DNA of 5,426 nt from Verrucomicrobiota bacterium (GTDB taxonomy: Bacteria > Verrucomicrobiota > Verrucomicrobiia > Limisphaerales > UBA11358): positions 1 to 5,426 of the forward strand of contig JAMFSG010000016.1 in assembly GCA_026225155.1 (NCBI GenBank), in the 5' to 3' direction. Numbering within the stretch: position 1 is the stretch's first letter; every line of letters begins with the position of its first letter. Below the pieces are notes generated by a model that saw only the letters and a list, made by a program, of their open reading frames with translations, did no database searches and had not been told where the DNA came from. The position numbers and the translations under genes are program-made. This document shows positions 1 to 5,197 of the stretch, in pieces.

Positions 1-261
1 GACGCGGCGCATCATCTCGGCGGCGGCTTTGTTGGTGAAGGTCAGCAGCAGAATGCGTTCGGGCGGGATGCCCTGTTCCAGCAGATAGGCGACGCGGTAG
101 GTCAGCGTGCGGGTTTTGCCGGAACCCGCCCCCGCGATGACGAGCGCCGGGCCGGGCAGGGCGGTGACGGCGGCGAATTGTTGTTCATTGAGTTCGCGCG
201 CGTAATCAATGTTCAATCGGATCTCCGACGTGAACGGTTTGAGGACGTATTCGTGCGACAT
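1..261 (-). CDS. UvrD/PcrA/Rep-family ATP-dependent DNA helicase, N-terminal fragment
   Basis: Superfamily 1 helicases of this type unwind DNA 3' to 5' using ATP and act in the cytoplasm in repair and replication restart. Only the first 87 residues are present, because the gene runs off the left edge. Visible motifs in order are the adenine-sensing Q motif (LNEQQ, residues 24-28), Walker A (AGAGSGKT, residues 43-50, with Lys49 as the phosphate-binding residue), and motif Ia (LLTFTNKAAAEM, about residues 72-83). The ATG at 259-261 is the only ATG before an in-frame stop at 304-306, though a TTG at 280-282 is possible. No Shine-Dalgarno sequence is evident. The roughly 23 residues before the Q motif are longer than in typical UvrD or PcrA, where the motif comes almost at once. 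The fragment cannot separate UvrD from PcrA or Rep, so no symbol is given. The family call is firm. Confidence 0.93.
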   Translation of the reverse strand, partial: MSHEYVLKPFTSEIRLNIDYARELNEQQFAAVTALPGPALVIAGAGSGKTRTLTYRVAYLLEQGIPPERILLLTFTNKAAAEMMRRV

Positions 262-326
262 GGCGTGAAATTGAAAGGGCAAACGCGGTTGCGAGAAAGG
301 AAATTATTTACGCGGAAATTTTTGGC

Positions 327-354
327 CACAGATTTTCACAGATGAAACACAGAT
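327..354. repeat. Three CACAGAT heptamers spaced by one helical turn
   Basis: The heptamer CACAGAT occurs at 327-333, 337-343 and 348-354, giving spacings of 10 and 11 bases. The region is noncoding and lies upstream of the helicase gene start. Similar CACAGAT-rich stretches are, from memory, common intergenic repeats in several environmental bacterial genomes. Whether it is a protein-binding site or a decayed repeat cannot be told from the sequence. The rest of the gap from 262 to 420 shows nothing else clear. Confidence 0.55.
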
Positions 355-420
355 TGTGTTGCCGAGAACGCCACAAAATAAATCGCGAAATATGTAAAAT
401 TTTCAAGCGTAATTCTGAAA

Positions 421-574
421 GCCCGTAGGGCTGGCATATTTGTAGTTTGACCGGATAAACGAATTAAGCTCCGTCAGGAGCGACATCTTTTGAAAGCGAG
501 ATTGAATATGTCGCCCCGCTGGGGCTGGATCTCGTTTGATTTGGTTTTCTACAAAGATGTCGCGCCTACGGCGC
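421..574. repeat. BIME-like composite of four small hairpins, copy A
   Basis: Four GC-rich palindromes lie in order at 421-431 (GCCCgtaGGGC), 468-481 (GCTCCgtcaGGAGC), 513-525 (GCCCCgctGGGGC) and 562-574 (GCGCCtacGGCGC). Each is followed by a related tail of the type GACATCTTTGTAG or GGCATATTTGTAG. The first two tails point right and the last two point left, so the whole is an imperfect inverted repeat with TGTAG at 441-445 facing CTACA at 549-553. A second copy with the same order lies at 3430-3575, and 24 consecutive bases are identical (466-489 against 3478-3501). This architecture resembles REP/BIME elements, which are often moved by RAYT (REP-associated tyrosine) transposases. No such gene is in the window. 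The right end overlaps the stop codon of the lnt-like gene. Confidence 0.85.
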
Positions 575-2011
575 TTGTTTCGTGCGCGTTGTGCATTTTT
601 CTTTCCACGCGAGAAATAATAATGCTGCAGTGATAAATCCCGTTACTCCAACACAAAACGGCGCGAGCCATCTATCTAACGGCAATGCGCCGCGCATCGG
701 CAAGCGAAGTGTCGCGGCAAGAATTTCCGCGCTGCCGTCGAATCGGGTTTGCGCGATGACATTGCCGCTGCCGTTGACGGCTTGGGAAATTCCGGAACTG
801 GCCAGACGAAAAATCGGGATGCCATATTCCGCCGCGCGCACGGGCGCGACGCGCGAATGCAATTCGTGTTGATGCCGGCCCCATTCGGAAACATCCATCG
901 TCGGCACGATGAGCAGTTGCGCGCCTTGCCGCACCAATTCATCCGTGACGCGCGTATAGCTCAAATCGTAGCAGATGCAGATGCCGATCTTGCCCCACGG
1001 GGAGTTCCAAACGTTTTGTTTCGGCGCAGGCAGTCCATCGTGAAAGAATTGGATCGGCACGCTCTTGGCCTGTTTGAAAACTACTTCGCCATTCGTGCCG
1101 ACGACAAAAGCGGTGTTGTAATAAATATCGTTCGTGACGAAATCTTTGCCGCCGACCACGAGAAAACGGGAATGTTCGCGGCACCAAATTTTCAATGAAT
1201 CGGGAACTGCGCCTTCGAGCGTGTATTCGCTCAAAACGAAAATCTGCGCGGCGGGATTTTTCTTCAATGCTTTATCGAGCGCTTTGGACAAAATGCCGGC
1301 ACTGGGAAATTCCATTTGGATGCCAGCGATGGAAAGTGGCGGATTCGGCCGCTCGAATCTTGCCGCGCTTAAAATTTGAAGGAAAAAAGCAAAAATAATC
1401 GCGAAACAAAAGAAGACGAGGAAAACTTGAAGGCTGATGGGCATCGAGTTGGCTGGCTTGCTGGGCTTTGCAAATGAACTGAAACTCGCAATAGCAATAA
1501 TCAAAAAGCCACAGCCAAACATTCCATAGCTTCCAAGAGGGAATAGCGCGTAATTTGGGAAAACGTAGCCAACGTTCAGCCACGAAAATTTCAGATAATA
1601 AAGTTCGCTGCGAAAATATTCCAAGCCCGTCCAGATGAAGGGAATCAACCACATCGCTTTGATTTTCCCCCAACGCTGGATGCAGCCGCAACTGATCGCC
1701 GTGAACAATCCAATCCAAAACGCGAGCACGAGCCAAAGCACTATGGCGGCGACACTGAAAATCTTCCAAAAGAAAAAACATTGCGGTGCCGCGCAAAGAA
1801 ATCCCGTCGCCAATCCAAAATAAAATGCGCGCCGGACGGAAGCTTGATCGATCAATTGAACCAGGCCAAACGCATAGCCAAAAATCAGCAGTCCTGCCGC
1901 CGGAAATTTGAGCGAAGTGTAAGCGAGATGAAAACACGACACCGCTAGTGCGAGCCACAAAAGGGATTTCTTCCAATCAAGCGGAGTCGCAGATGGCTTG
2001 AGGAAGTTCAT
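566..2011 (-). CDS. lnt: Apolipoprotein N-acyltransferase-like membrane protein with a nitrilase domain
   Basis: Lnt transfers an acyl chain from a phospholipid to the N-terminal cysteine of lipoproteins in the cytoplasmic membrane. The 481-residue product fits the family: several membrane segments (about residues 15-200), an Lnt-like stretch IPFIWTGLEYFRSE (about 123-136), a carbon-nitrogen hydrolase domain (about 225-430), and a final membrane helix (about 449-469). Likely catalytic residues are Glu262 (LSEYT), Lys313 or Lys316 (FKQAK), and Cys347 followed by Tyr348 (ICICYDLSY). It is somewhat shorter than E. coli Lnt (512). The usual VPFGE motif reads VPIQF, so a glutamate known to matter in E. 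coli is absent, and ICYE is ICYD. Function may therefore be modified. I chose the ATG at 2009-2011. An upstream in-frame start at 2173 would run through the intergenic hairpin and into the divergent pfpI gene, and shows no family similarity. No Shine-Dalgarno site is evident. The stop codon (566-568) lies inside repeat copy A. Confidence 0.78.
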   Translation of the reverse strand: MNFLKPSATPLDWKKSLLWLALAVSCFHLAYTSLKFPAAGLLIFGYAFGLVQLIDQASVRRAFYFGLATGFLCAAPQCFFFWKIFSVAAIVLWLVLAFWIGLFTAISCGCIQRWGKIKAMWLIPFIWTGLEYFRSELYYLKFSWLNVGYVFPNYALFPLGSYGMFGCGFLIIAIASFSSFAKPSKPANSMPISLQVFLVFFCFAIIFAFFLQILSAARFERPNPPLSIAGIQMEFPSAGILSKALDKALKKNPAAQIFVLSEYTLEGAVPDSLKIWCREHSRFLVVGGKDFVTNDIYYNTAFVVGTNGEVVFKQAKSVPIQFFHDGLPAPKQNVWNSPWGKIGICICYDLSYTRVTDELVRQGAQLLIVPTMDVSEWGRHQHELHSRVAPVRAAEYGIPIFRLASSGISQAVNGSGNVIAQTRFDGSAEILAATLRLPMRGALPLDRWLAPFCVGVTGFITAALLFLAWKEKCTTRTKQAP

Positions 2012-2069
2012 GACGAAATTGAAATCGCAAATTGGTGGTGTGAAAAGAAAAATGCAAAAACTATTTATG

Positions 2070-2137
2070 AATAAGGAAGGCAGGAATTCAGGAAAGAAAT
2101 GGAAATCATTTATTCCTGTTTTCCTGCTTTCCTTATT
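2070..2137. repeat. Long near-perfect intergenic hairpin between divergent genes
   Basis: Arms of 25 bases at 2070-2094 and 2113-2137 pair at 22 positions, plus one G-T wobble and two mismatches. An inner 5-bp stem (AAATG at 2097-2101 with CATTT at 2107-2111) extends it to a 5-base loop. The left arm is mostly purine, built from repeated AGGAA units, and the right arm mostly pyrimidine. On the plus strand six T residues follow at 2141-2146, and on the minus strand T-rich sequence follows the other side. It could be a palindromic mobile repeat, a terminator or attenuator ahead of pfpI, or a DNA-level cruciform. The Shine-Dalgarno site of pfpI lies just beyond it. Confidence 0.85.
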
Positions 2138-2146
2138 GAATTTTTT

Positions 2147-2150
2147 GGAG
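2147..2150 (+). promoter_or_regulatory. Ribosome binding site of the pfpI-type gene
   Basis: GGAG ends 12 bases before the ATG at 2163. It is the only convincing Shine-Dalgarno-like site seen among the starts in this window, and it supports the start at 2163 over in-frame ATGs further upstream. The spacing is somewhat long. Confidence 0.5.
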
Positions 2151-2162
2151 AATAACTTCGTC

Positions 2163-2684
2163 ATGCAAAACAAAACCGTGCTCGCGTTTCTGGACGACGT
2201 TTATGAAGACCTCGAATTGTGGTATCCCAAACTGCGATTGGAAGAAGCGGGCTACGCGTTGAAATGCGCCGCGCCGGAAATCAAAACTTACGCGGGCAAA
2301 CACGGTTATCCCGCCGCATCGGATTTGCTGTTGCGCGATGCGCGCAGCGAGGATTTCTGCGGATTGCTCGTGCCGGGCGGTTTTATGCCGGACAAATTGC
2401 GGCGCGATGCGAAAGTGCTTTCGCTCACGCGCGAATTTTTTGAGCATGGCAAACTCGTCGCGTTCATCTGTCACGGCGGTTGGATTCCGATTTCGGCAAA
2501 AATTCTGAAAGGCAAACGCGTCACCGGTTCGCTCGGCATCAAAGACGATCTGGAAAACGCGGGCGGCATCTGGGTGAACGAACCGGTCGTCGTGGATGGC
2601 AATCTGATCTCCAGTCGCACGCCAAAAGATTGCGCGCCGTTCGGTGCGGCGATGGTAAAATTCCTCGACGCAAACGTGCGATGA
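2163..2684 (+). CDS. pfpI: PfpI/DJ-1 family protein (YhbO-type deglycase or intracellular peptidase)
   Basis: This is a cytoplasmic class I glutamine amidotransferase-like protein of the PfpI/YhbO branch. Members are described as intracellular peptidases, glyoxalases or protein deglycases active in carbonyl stress, so the exact reaction is uncertain. The 173-residue length is normal for the family. The nucleophile elbow AFICHGGW places Cys103 next to His104, and Glu15 (VYEDLEL) matches the conserved glutamate of the active site. Other family hallmarks are GKHGYP (45-50), LLVPGGFMPDKLRRD (68-82), IKDDLENAGGIWV (126-138) and the C-terminal VVVDGNLISSRTP (142-154). The start at 2163 is chosen because homology begins there and a GGAG lies upstream. 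An upstream in-frame ATG at 1998 would translate the intergenic hairpin. The stop overlaps the next start as ATGA, which points to translational coupling. Confidence 0.93.
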   Translation: MQNKTVLAFLDDVYEDLELWYPKLRLEEAGYALKCAAPEIKTYAGKHGYPAASDLLLRDARSEDFCGLLVPGGFMPDKLRRDAKVLSLTREFFEHGKLVAFICHGGWIPISAKILKGKRVTGSLGIKDDLENAGGIWVNEPVVVDGNLISSRTPKDCAPFGAAMVKFLDANVR

Positions 2685-2896
2685 ATAATGATTTCGGAAA
2701 ATGGCTCGTGATTGCCGGCTTGTTCATCGCCGCCATCGGTGCGTTGATCTGGTCAGGCTTCGGCAAAGGCTGGCTCGGTCGTTTGCCGGGCGACATCAAT
2801 TACACGAAGGATAATTTCAGTTTTCATTTTCCCATCGTGACGTGTTTGATCGTCAGCGTGGTTTTGACGTTGCTGATGTGGTTGTTCCGAAAATGA
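2681..2896 (+). CDS. Small DUF2905-type membrane protein
   Basis: The product is 71 residues with two predicted membrane helices (about residues 8-25 and 50-69). They flank the short connector GKGWLGRLPGDINY, whose RLPGDI is the signature of the DUF2905 family as I recall it. These proteins are small, widespread and of unknown function. The ATG at 2681 overlaps the pfpI stop (TGA at 2682-2684), and no separate Shine-Dalgarno site is seen, so translation is probably coupled to pfpI. Charged residues near the C-terminus (LFRK) favour a cytoplasmic end. No specific role can be assigned. Co-transcription with pfpI is inferred from the overlap alone. Confidence 0.85.
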   Translation: MNNDFGKWLVIAGLFIAAIGALIWSGFGKGWLGRLPGDINYTKDNFSFHFPIVTCLIVSVVLTLLMWLFRK

Positions 2897-2912
2897 AAGT
2901 TTGTTTTCGTCA

Positions 2913-2940
2913 TTGAATTTTTCGCCGCAGTTCCTAGACT
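2913..2940 (+). promoter_or_regulatory. Candidate sigma-70-type promoter of nuoA
   Basis: TTGAAT at 2913-2918 and TAGACT at 2935-2940 are separated by 16 bases. The expected transcription start, about seven bases beyond the -10 box, falls at or next to the ATG at 2948, so the message may be leaderless. No Shine-Dalgarno site is present, which agrees with this. The call rests on box similarity only. Confidence 0.45.
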
Positions 2941-2947
2941 TTGCGTC

Positions 2948-3349
2948 ATGGAAAGTTCACAGCCATCGCAGTTCGTGCAATACATCCCGGTTTTGATCCT
3001 GCTGCTCGCGGCCGTCGGTTTCGCGGCGGGCGTGCTGACGATTTCAGTTTTGCTCGGCAAATTCGGCAAGCGCAGCAAAGCCAAAGACGCGGCTTACGAA
3101 TGCGGCAAAGACCCGATCGGCGATGGCGGCTCACGTTTCTCCGTGAAATTTCACTTGGTCGCGATGTTGTTCATCCTGTTCGATATCGAAGTCGTTTTCC
3201 TTTATCCGTGGGCGGTCGTTTACAAAGACATGCTCGCCGATCACGCGACGCGCAATCTGATTTTCACCTCGATGATTTCATTCCTCGTCATCCTGTTCGC
3301 CGGTTATCTCTACGCGCTGAAGAAAAAAGCGTTCGACTGGAAGGGTTGA
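2948..3349 (+). CDS. nuoA: NADH-quinone oxidoreductase subunit A (complex I)
   Basis: NuoA is a small core membrane subunit of respiratory complex I at the junction of the membrane arm and the quinone module. The 133-residue product has the expected three membrane helices (about 12-34, 66-89 and 103-123). It carries the conserved family stretch AAYECGKDPIGDGGSRFSVK (48-67), followed by FILFDIEVVFLYPWA (75-89) with acidic Asp79 and Glu81. Length is typical. The gene starts 51 bases after the DUF2905 gene and has a candidate promoter of its own. Unlike the usual nuoABCD order, nuoB does not follow. A terminator and a convergent cls gene close the unit, so nuoA is separated here from the rest of complex I. 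Nothing suggests it is degenerate. Confidence 0.97.
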   Translation: MESSQPSQFVQYIPVLILLLAAVGFAAGVLTISVLLGKFGKRSKAKDAAYECGKDPIGDGGSRFSVKFHLVAMLFILFDIEVVFLYPWAVVYKDMLADHATRNLIFTSMISFLVILFAGYLYALKKKAFDWKG

Positions 3350-3381
3350 AAAGCGATTGCAGTTGGCGTGTTGAAAATTTT

Positions 3382-3424
3382 AAGCGTTGAAGTGTTTAAA
3401 AATACTTCAACGCTTTAATTTTTT
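3382..3424 (+). terminator. Rho-independent terminator after nuoA
   Basis: A perfect 12-bp stem (AAGCGTTGAAGT at 3382-3393 with ACTTCAACGCTT at 3404-3415) encloses a 10-base loop. It is followed by TAA and a run of T to 3424. It begins 32 bases after the nuoA stop. The stem is modest in GC but long and perfect. It may also help end convergent transcription from cls, although the T tract on that side is weaker. Confidence 0.85.
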
Positions 3425-3429
3425 GGGAA

Positions 3430-3575
3430 GCCCGCTAGGGCTGGAATATTTGTAGTTTTGCCAATCAATCAATTTCCAAGCTCCGTCAGGAGCGACATCT
3501 TGCCTGTGCCGCCTCGATGGGGCTTTATTTTCATTTTGGATTTTGATTCTACAAATATGCCGCGCCTGACGGCGC
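3430..3575. repeat. BIME-like composite of four small hairpins, copy B
   Basis: The palindromes are at 3430-3441 (GCCCgctaGGGC), 3480-3493 (GCTCCgtcaGGAGC), 3511-3523 (GCCTCgatGGGGC, with one wobble pair) and 3562-3575 (GCGCCtgacGGCGC). Order and tail orientation match copy A at 421-574. The second hairpin is identical between copies, while the third has decayed and the spacer before it is shorter (31 against 45 bases between hairpin starts). TGTAG (3451-3455) faces CTACA (3549-3553). It fills the space between the nuoA terminator and the cls stop codon, ending 11 bases from that stop. Confidence 0.85.
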
Positions 3576-3586
3576 TGAGATCCGAT

Positions 3587-5110
3587 TTACAAATACGGCG
3601 AAAATAACCGCGCAATCGCATCGCGCAATTTTCCCGGCAGCGAACGCCCGTCCACTTCGGCCATGGTCACTTCGTGCGCGCCGACGAGTTTTTTGGTGAT
3701 GACTTTATCCATTTCGCCCGCAAATTCGCGGCCATAGCATTCAACGTTTAATTCAAAATTCAGCCGCAAACTGCGCGCGTCCCAATTTGCGGAACCGAGC
3801 AAAACCCAATGGCCATCCACGATCATCAATTTTGAATGATCGAACGGTGGCGGCGTGAGCCAGATGTGGCAATTCCGTTCCAGCACTTGCCACCACAGCG
3901 CGCGCGATGCCCAATGCACCGGCGGCAGATTATTTTTCGCCGGCAAAATGATGTCCACGCGCACGCCGCGCAGCGATGCGAGGTTCATCATGGAAATCAA
4001 AACGATGTCAGGCAAAAAATAGGGCGTCAAAATTTTTACGGAAGTTTGCGCCTCGACCAACGCGGCGAGCAATGTTTGGCGCAAATTGTCGTAATCACCA
4101 TCCGGTCCATCGGGAATCACGCGGGCGATGACATCGCCAGATTCTTTCACTTCGGGAAACCAGATTTCGCCGTCGAGAATTTCATCGGTTGTGAACGCCC
4201 AATCATTCGCAAACGCTTCCTGCAATTGCGTGACCGTCGGTCCTTCGACGCGGAAATGCAAATCCTGCACCGAGTTTTTGTTGTGGGTGGGGCGAGCGTC
4301 CTCGCGAGCCGTTGCGGCCATTTTTTTGTTTGCCAAATCCGGCTCGTCAGGAGCCTCGCCCCACCGGTTTTTAAGAATATTTCCGTGGCGAATATTCATG
4401 CCGCCTGTGAAAGCCAATTGTCCATCAATGATGAGCGATTTGCGGTGGTTGCGCAGGTTCATCGTCGCCACGCGCCACGGCGTAAAAATGGATGCGGGCA
4501 AAAATTTGGCGAATGGAATTTTTGCGTGACGTAATTTCCAAGTGATTGGCGGCCAGGAATAACGTGTGCCGGCGGCGTCCACCAAAACGCGGACTTGAAC
4601 TTTGCGTTCCACGGCGCGTTGCAGGGCAGCGACAAATTGTTTTCCGCTCACGTCGTTGTCGAAAATATAGGAGCAAAGCGAAACGGATTTTTGCGCGGAT
4701 TCAATCGCGGCGAGCATTGCGGGAAACGCTTCGTCGCCGTTGACGAGCGGGGTGATTTTATTTCCGGTTGTGAGCGGTTGTGCAATCACGCGATTGACGA
4801 CGCGTGCCAGCAATTTCAGATGTTCTGCGCCATCGTGTTCCGGTTCGCCGAGATTTTCCGGAACTGGACGGCTCAAGGTTTTGTGGACGGCCAGTTTGAT
4901 GGCGCGGCGGCGAATGCGATTGACGCCGAGCACAAGGTAGAGAATTGGACCGAACAATGGAATCAGCCAGACGGTGGCGATCCAAATCGTCGCAGAGCGG
5001 GTATCGCGTTTGCAGAGCAGGGCGTGGATCGAGGCGAACAGCGCGGCCAAAAAATCAAAGCCGGCGGCGAAGTGCGGCCAAAATTGCGAAAGTGTGTCGA
5101 GCCATTGCAC
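3587..5110 (-). CDS. cls: Cardiolipin synthase, phospholipase D family, with an in-frame palindromic insertion
   Basis: Bacterial Cls joins two phosphatidylglycerols, or related lipids, into cardiolipin at the cytoplasmic membrane. The 507-residue product has two N-terminal membrane helices (about 12-32 and 41-62, the PLDc_N-type region with WLIPLFGPILYLVLGVNR). Two HKD motifs follow: His222, Lys224 and Asp229 (NHRKSLIIDG), and His425, Lys427 and Asp432 (DHSKLMIVDG). The closing GSANWDARSLRLNFELN (439-455) is typical of the family. The start is GTG at 5108-5110. An in-frame stop at 5120-5122 excludes anything longer, and the next ATG codons fall beyond the membrane helices. No Shine-Dalgarno site is evident. 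Residues about 248-278 are encoded by a palindromic repeat and look foreign. They lie in the loop between GGMNIR and DLHFRVEGP, away from both catalytic motifs, so the enzyme is probably still active. Confidence 0.93.
   Translation of the reverse strand: MQWLDTLSQFWPHFAAGFDFLAALFASIHALLCKRDTRSATIWIATVWLIPLFGPILYLVLGVNRIRRRAIKLAVHKTLSRPVPENLGEPEHDGAEHLKLLARVVNRVIAQPLTTGNKITPLVNGDEAFPAMLAAIESAQKSVSLCSYIFDNDVSGKQFVAALQRAVERKVQVRVLVDAAGTRYSWPPITWKLRHAKIPFAKFLPASIFTPWRVATMNLRNHRKSLIIDGQLAFTGGMNIRHGNILKNRWGEAPDEPDLANKKMAATAREDARPTHNKNSVQDLHFRVEGPTVTQLQEAFANDWAFTTDEILDGEIWFPEVKESGDVIARVIPDGPDGDYDNLRQTLLAALVEAQTSVKILTPYFLPDIVLISMMNLASLRGVRVDIILPAKNNLPPVHWASRALWWQVLERNCHIWLTPPPFDHSKLMIVDGHWVLLGSANWDARSLRLNFELNVECYGREFAGEMDKVITKKLVGAHEVTMAEVDGRSLPGKLRDAIARLFSPYL
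4274..4372. repeat. Palindromic element inserted in frame within cls
   Basis: Perfect 11-bp inverted ends (GGTGGGGCGAG at 4286-4296 and CTCGCCCCACC at 4355-4365) continue inward with 10 of 14 further matches, so arms of 25 bases match at 21. Each arm also folds on its own: GCGAGcgtcCTCGC at 4292-4305 and GGCTCgtcagGAGCC at 4341-4355. GTTTTT occurs on both sides (4274-4279 and 4367-4372), 93 bases apart, in the same codon phase. Each copy encodes Lys-Asn (residues 247-248 and 278-279). The element is open on the cls strand and contributes peptides such as RWGEAPDEPD and TAREDARPTH. Confidence 0.8.
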
Positions 5111-5123
5111 GTTCGGAATTTAA

Positions 5124-5180
5124 CGCAAAGGCGCAAAATTCAAAAGCCGCAAAGAATTTTTTCTTTGCAGCTTTTGAATT
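5124..5180. terminator. Long hairpin with CGCAAA repeats between the kinase and cls genes
   Basis: Arms at 5137-5156 and 5161-5180 pair at 19 of 20 positions around a TTTT loop. The only mismatch is in the middle. On the minus strand it lies 17 bases beyond the kinase stop codon and is followed by a short AATTTTG stretch, so it could terminate the kinase transcript before cls. CGCAAA occurs at 5124-5129, 5132-5137 and 5148-5153, spacings of 8 and 16, and a TGCAAAG variant lies in the other arm. It may therefore also be an interspersed repeat. The T tract is poor for a classical terminator. Confidence 0.6.
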
Positions 5181-5197
5181 TGAATCGGGGCAAATTG

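Noticed and set aside
421..574. CRISPR array
   Set aside because: The repeats are short self-complementary hairpins in opposing orientations, not direct repeats with equal-length spacers, and no cas gene is present.
749..1198. Open frame of 149 codons on the plus strand opposite lnt
   Set aside because: It lies antisense to the nitrilase domain and has no protein-like features.
1272..1976. Open frame of 234 codons overlapping lnt in another frame
   Set aside because: It lies on the same strand as the well-supported lnt frame. The translation is unstructured with no family match.
2012..2069. Promoters for lnt and pfpI in the divergent region
   Set aside because: The region is AT-rich and several weak -10-like hexamers exist, but none has a matching -35 box at a suitable distance.
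1998..2162. Longer N-terminus for the PfpI-type protein, starting at 1998
   Set aside because: The extra 55 residues read the intergenic hairpin and overlap lnt. PfpI homology and the GGAG site both point to the ATG at 2163.
2012..2173. Longer N-terminus for the lnt-like protein, starting at 2173
   Set aside because: The extra 54 residues are translated from the intergenic hairpin and the first codons of the divergent pfpI gene, and do not resemble Lnt.
3836..4534. Open frame of 232 codons on the plus strand opposite cls
   Set aside because: It is a shadow of cls. The translation has no recognisable domain and no promoter or ribosome site is seen.
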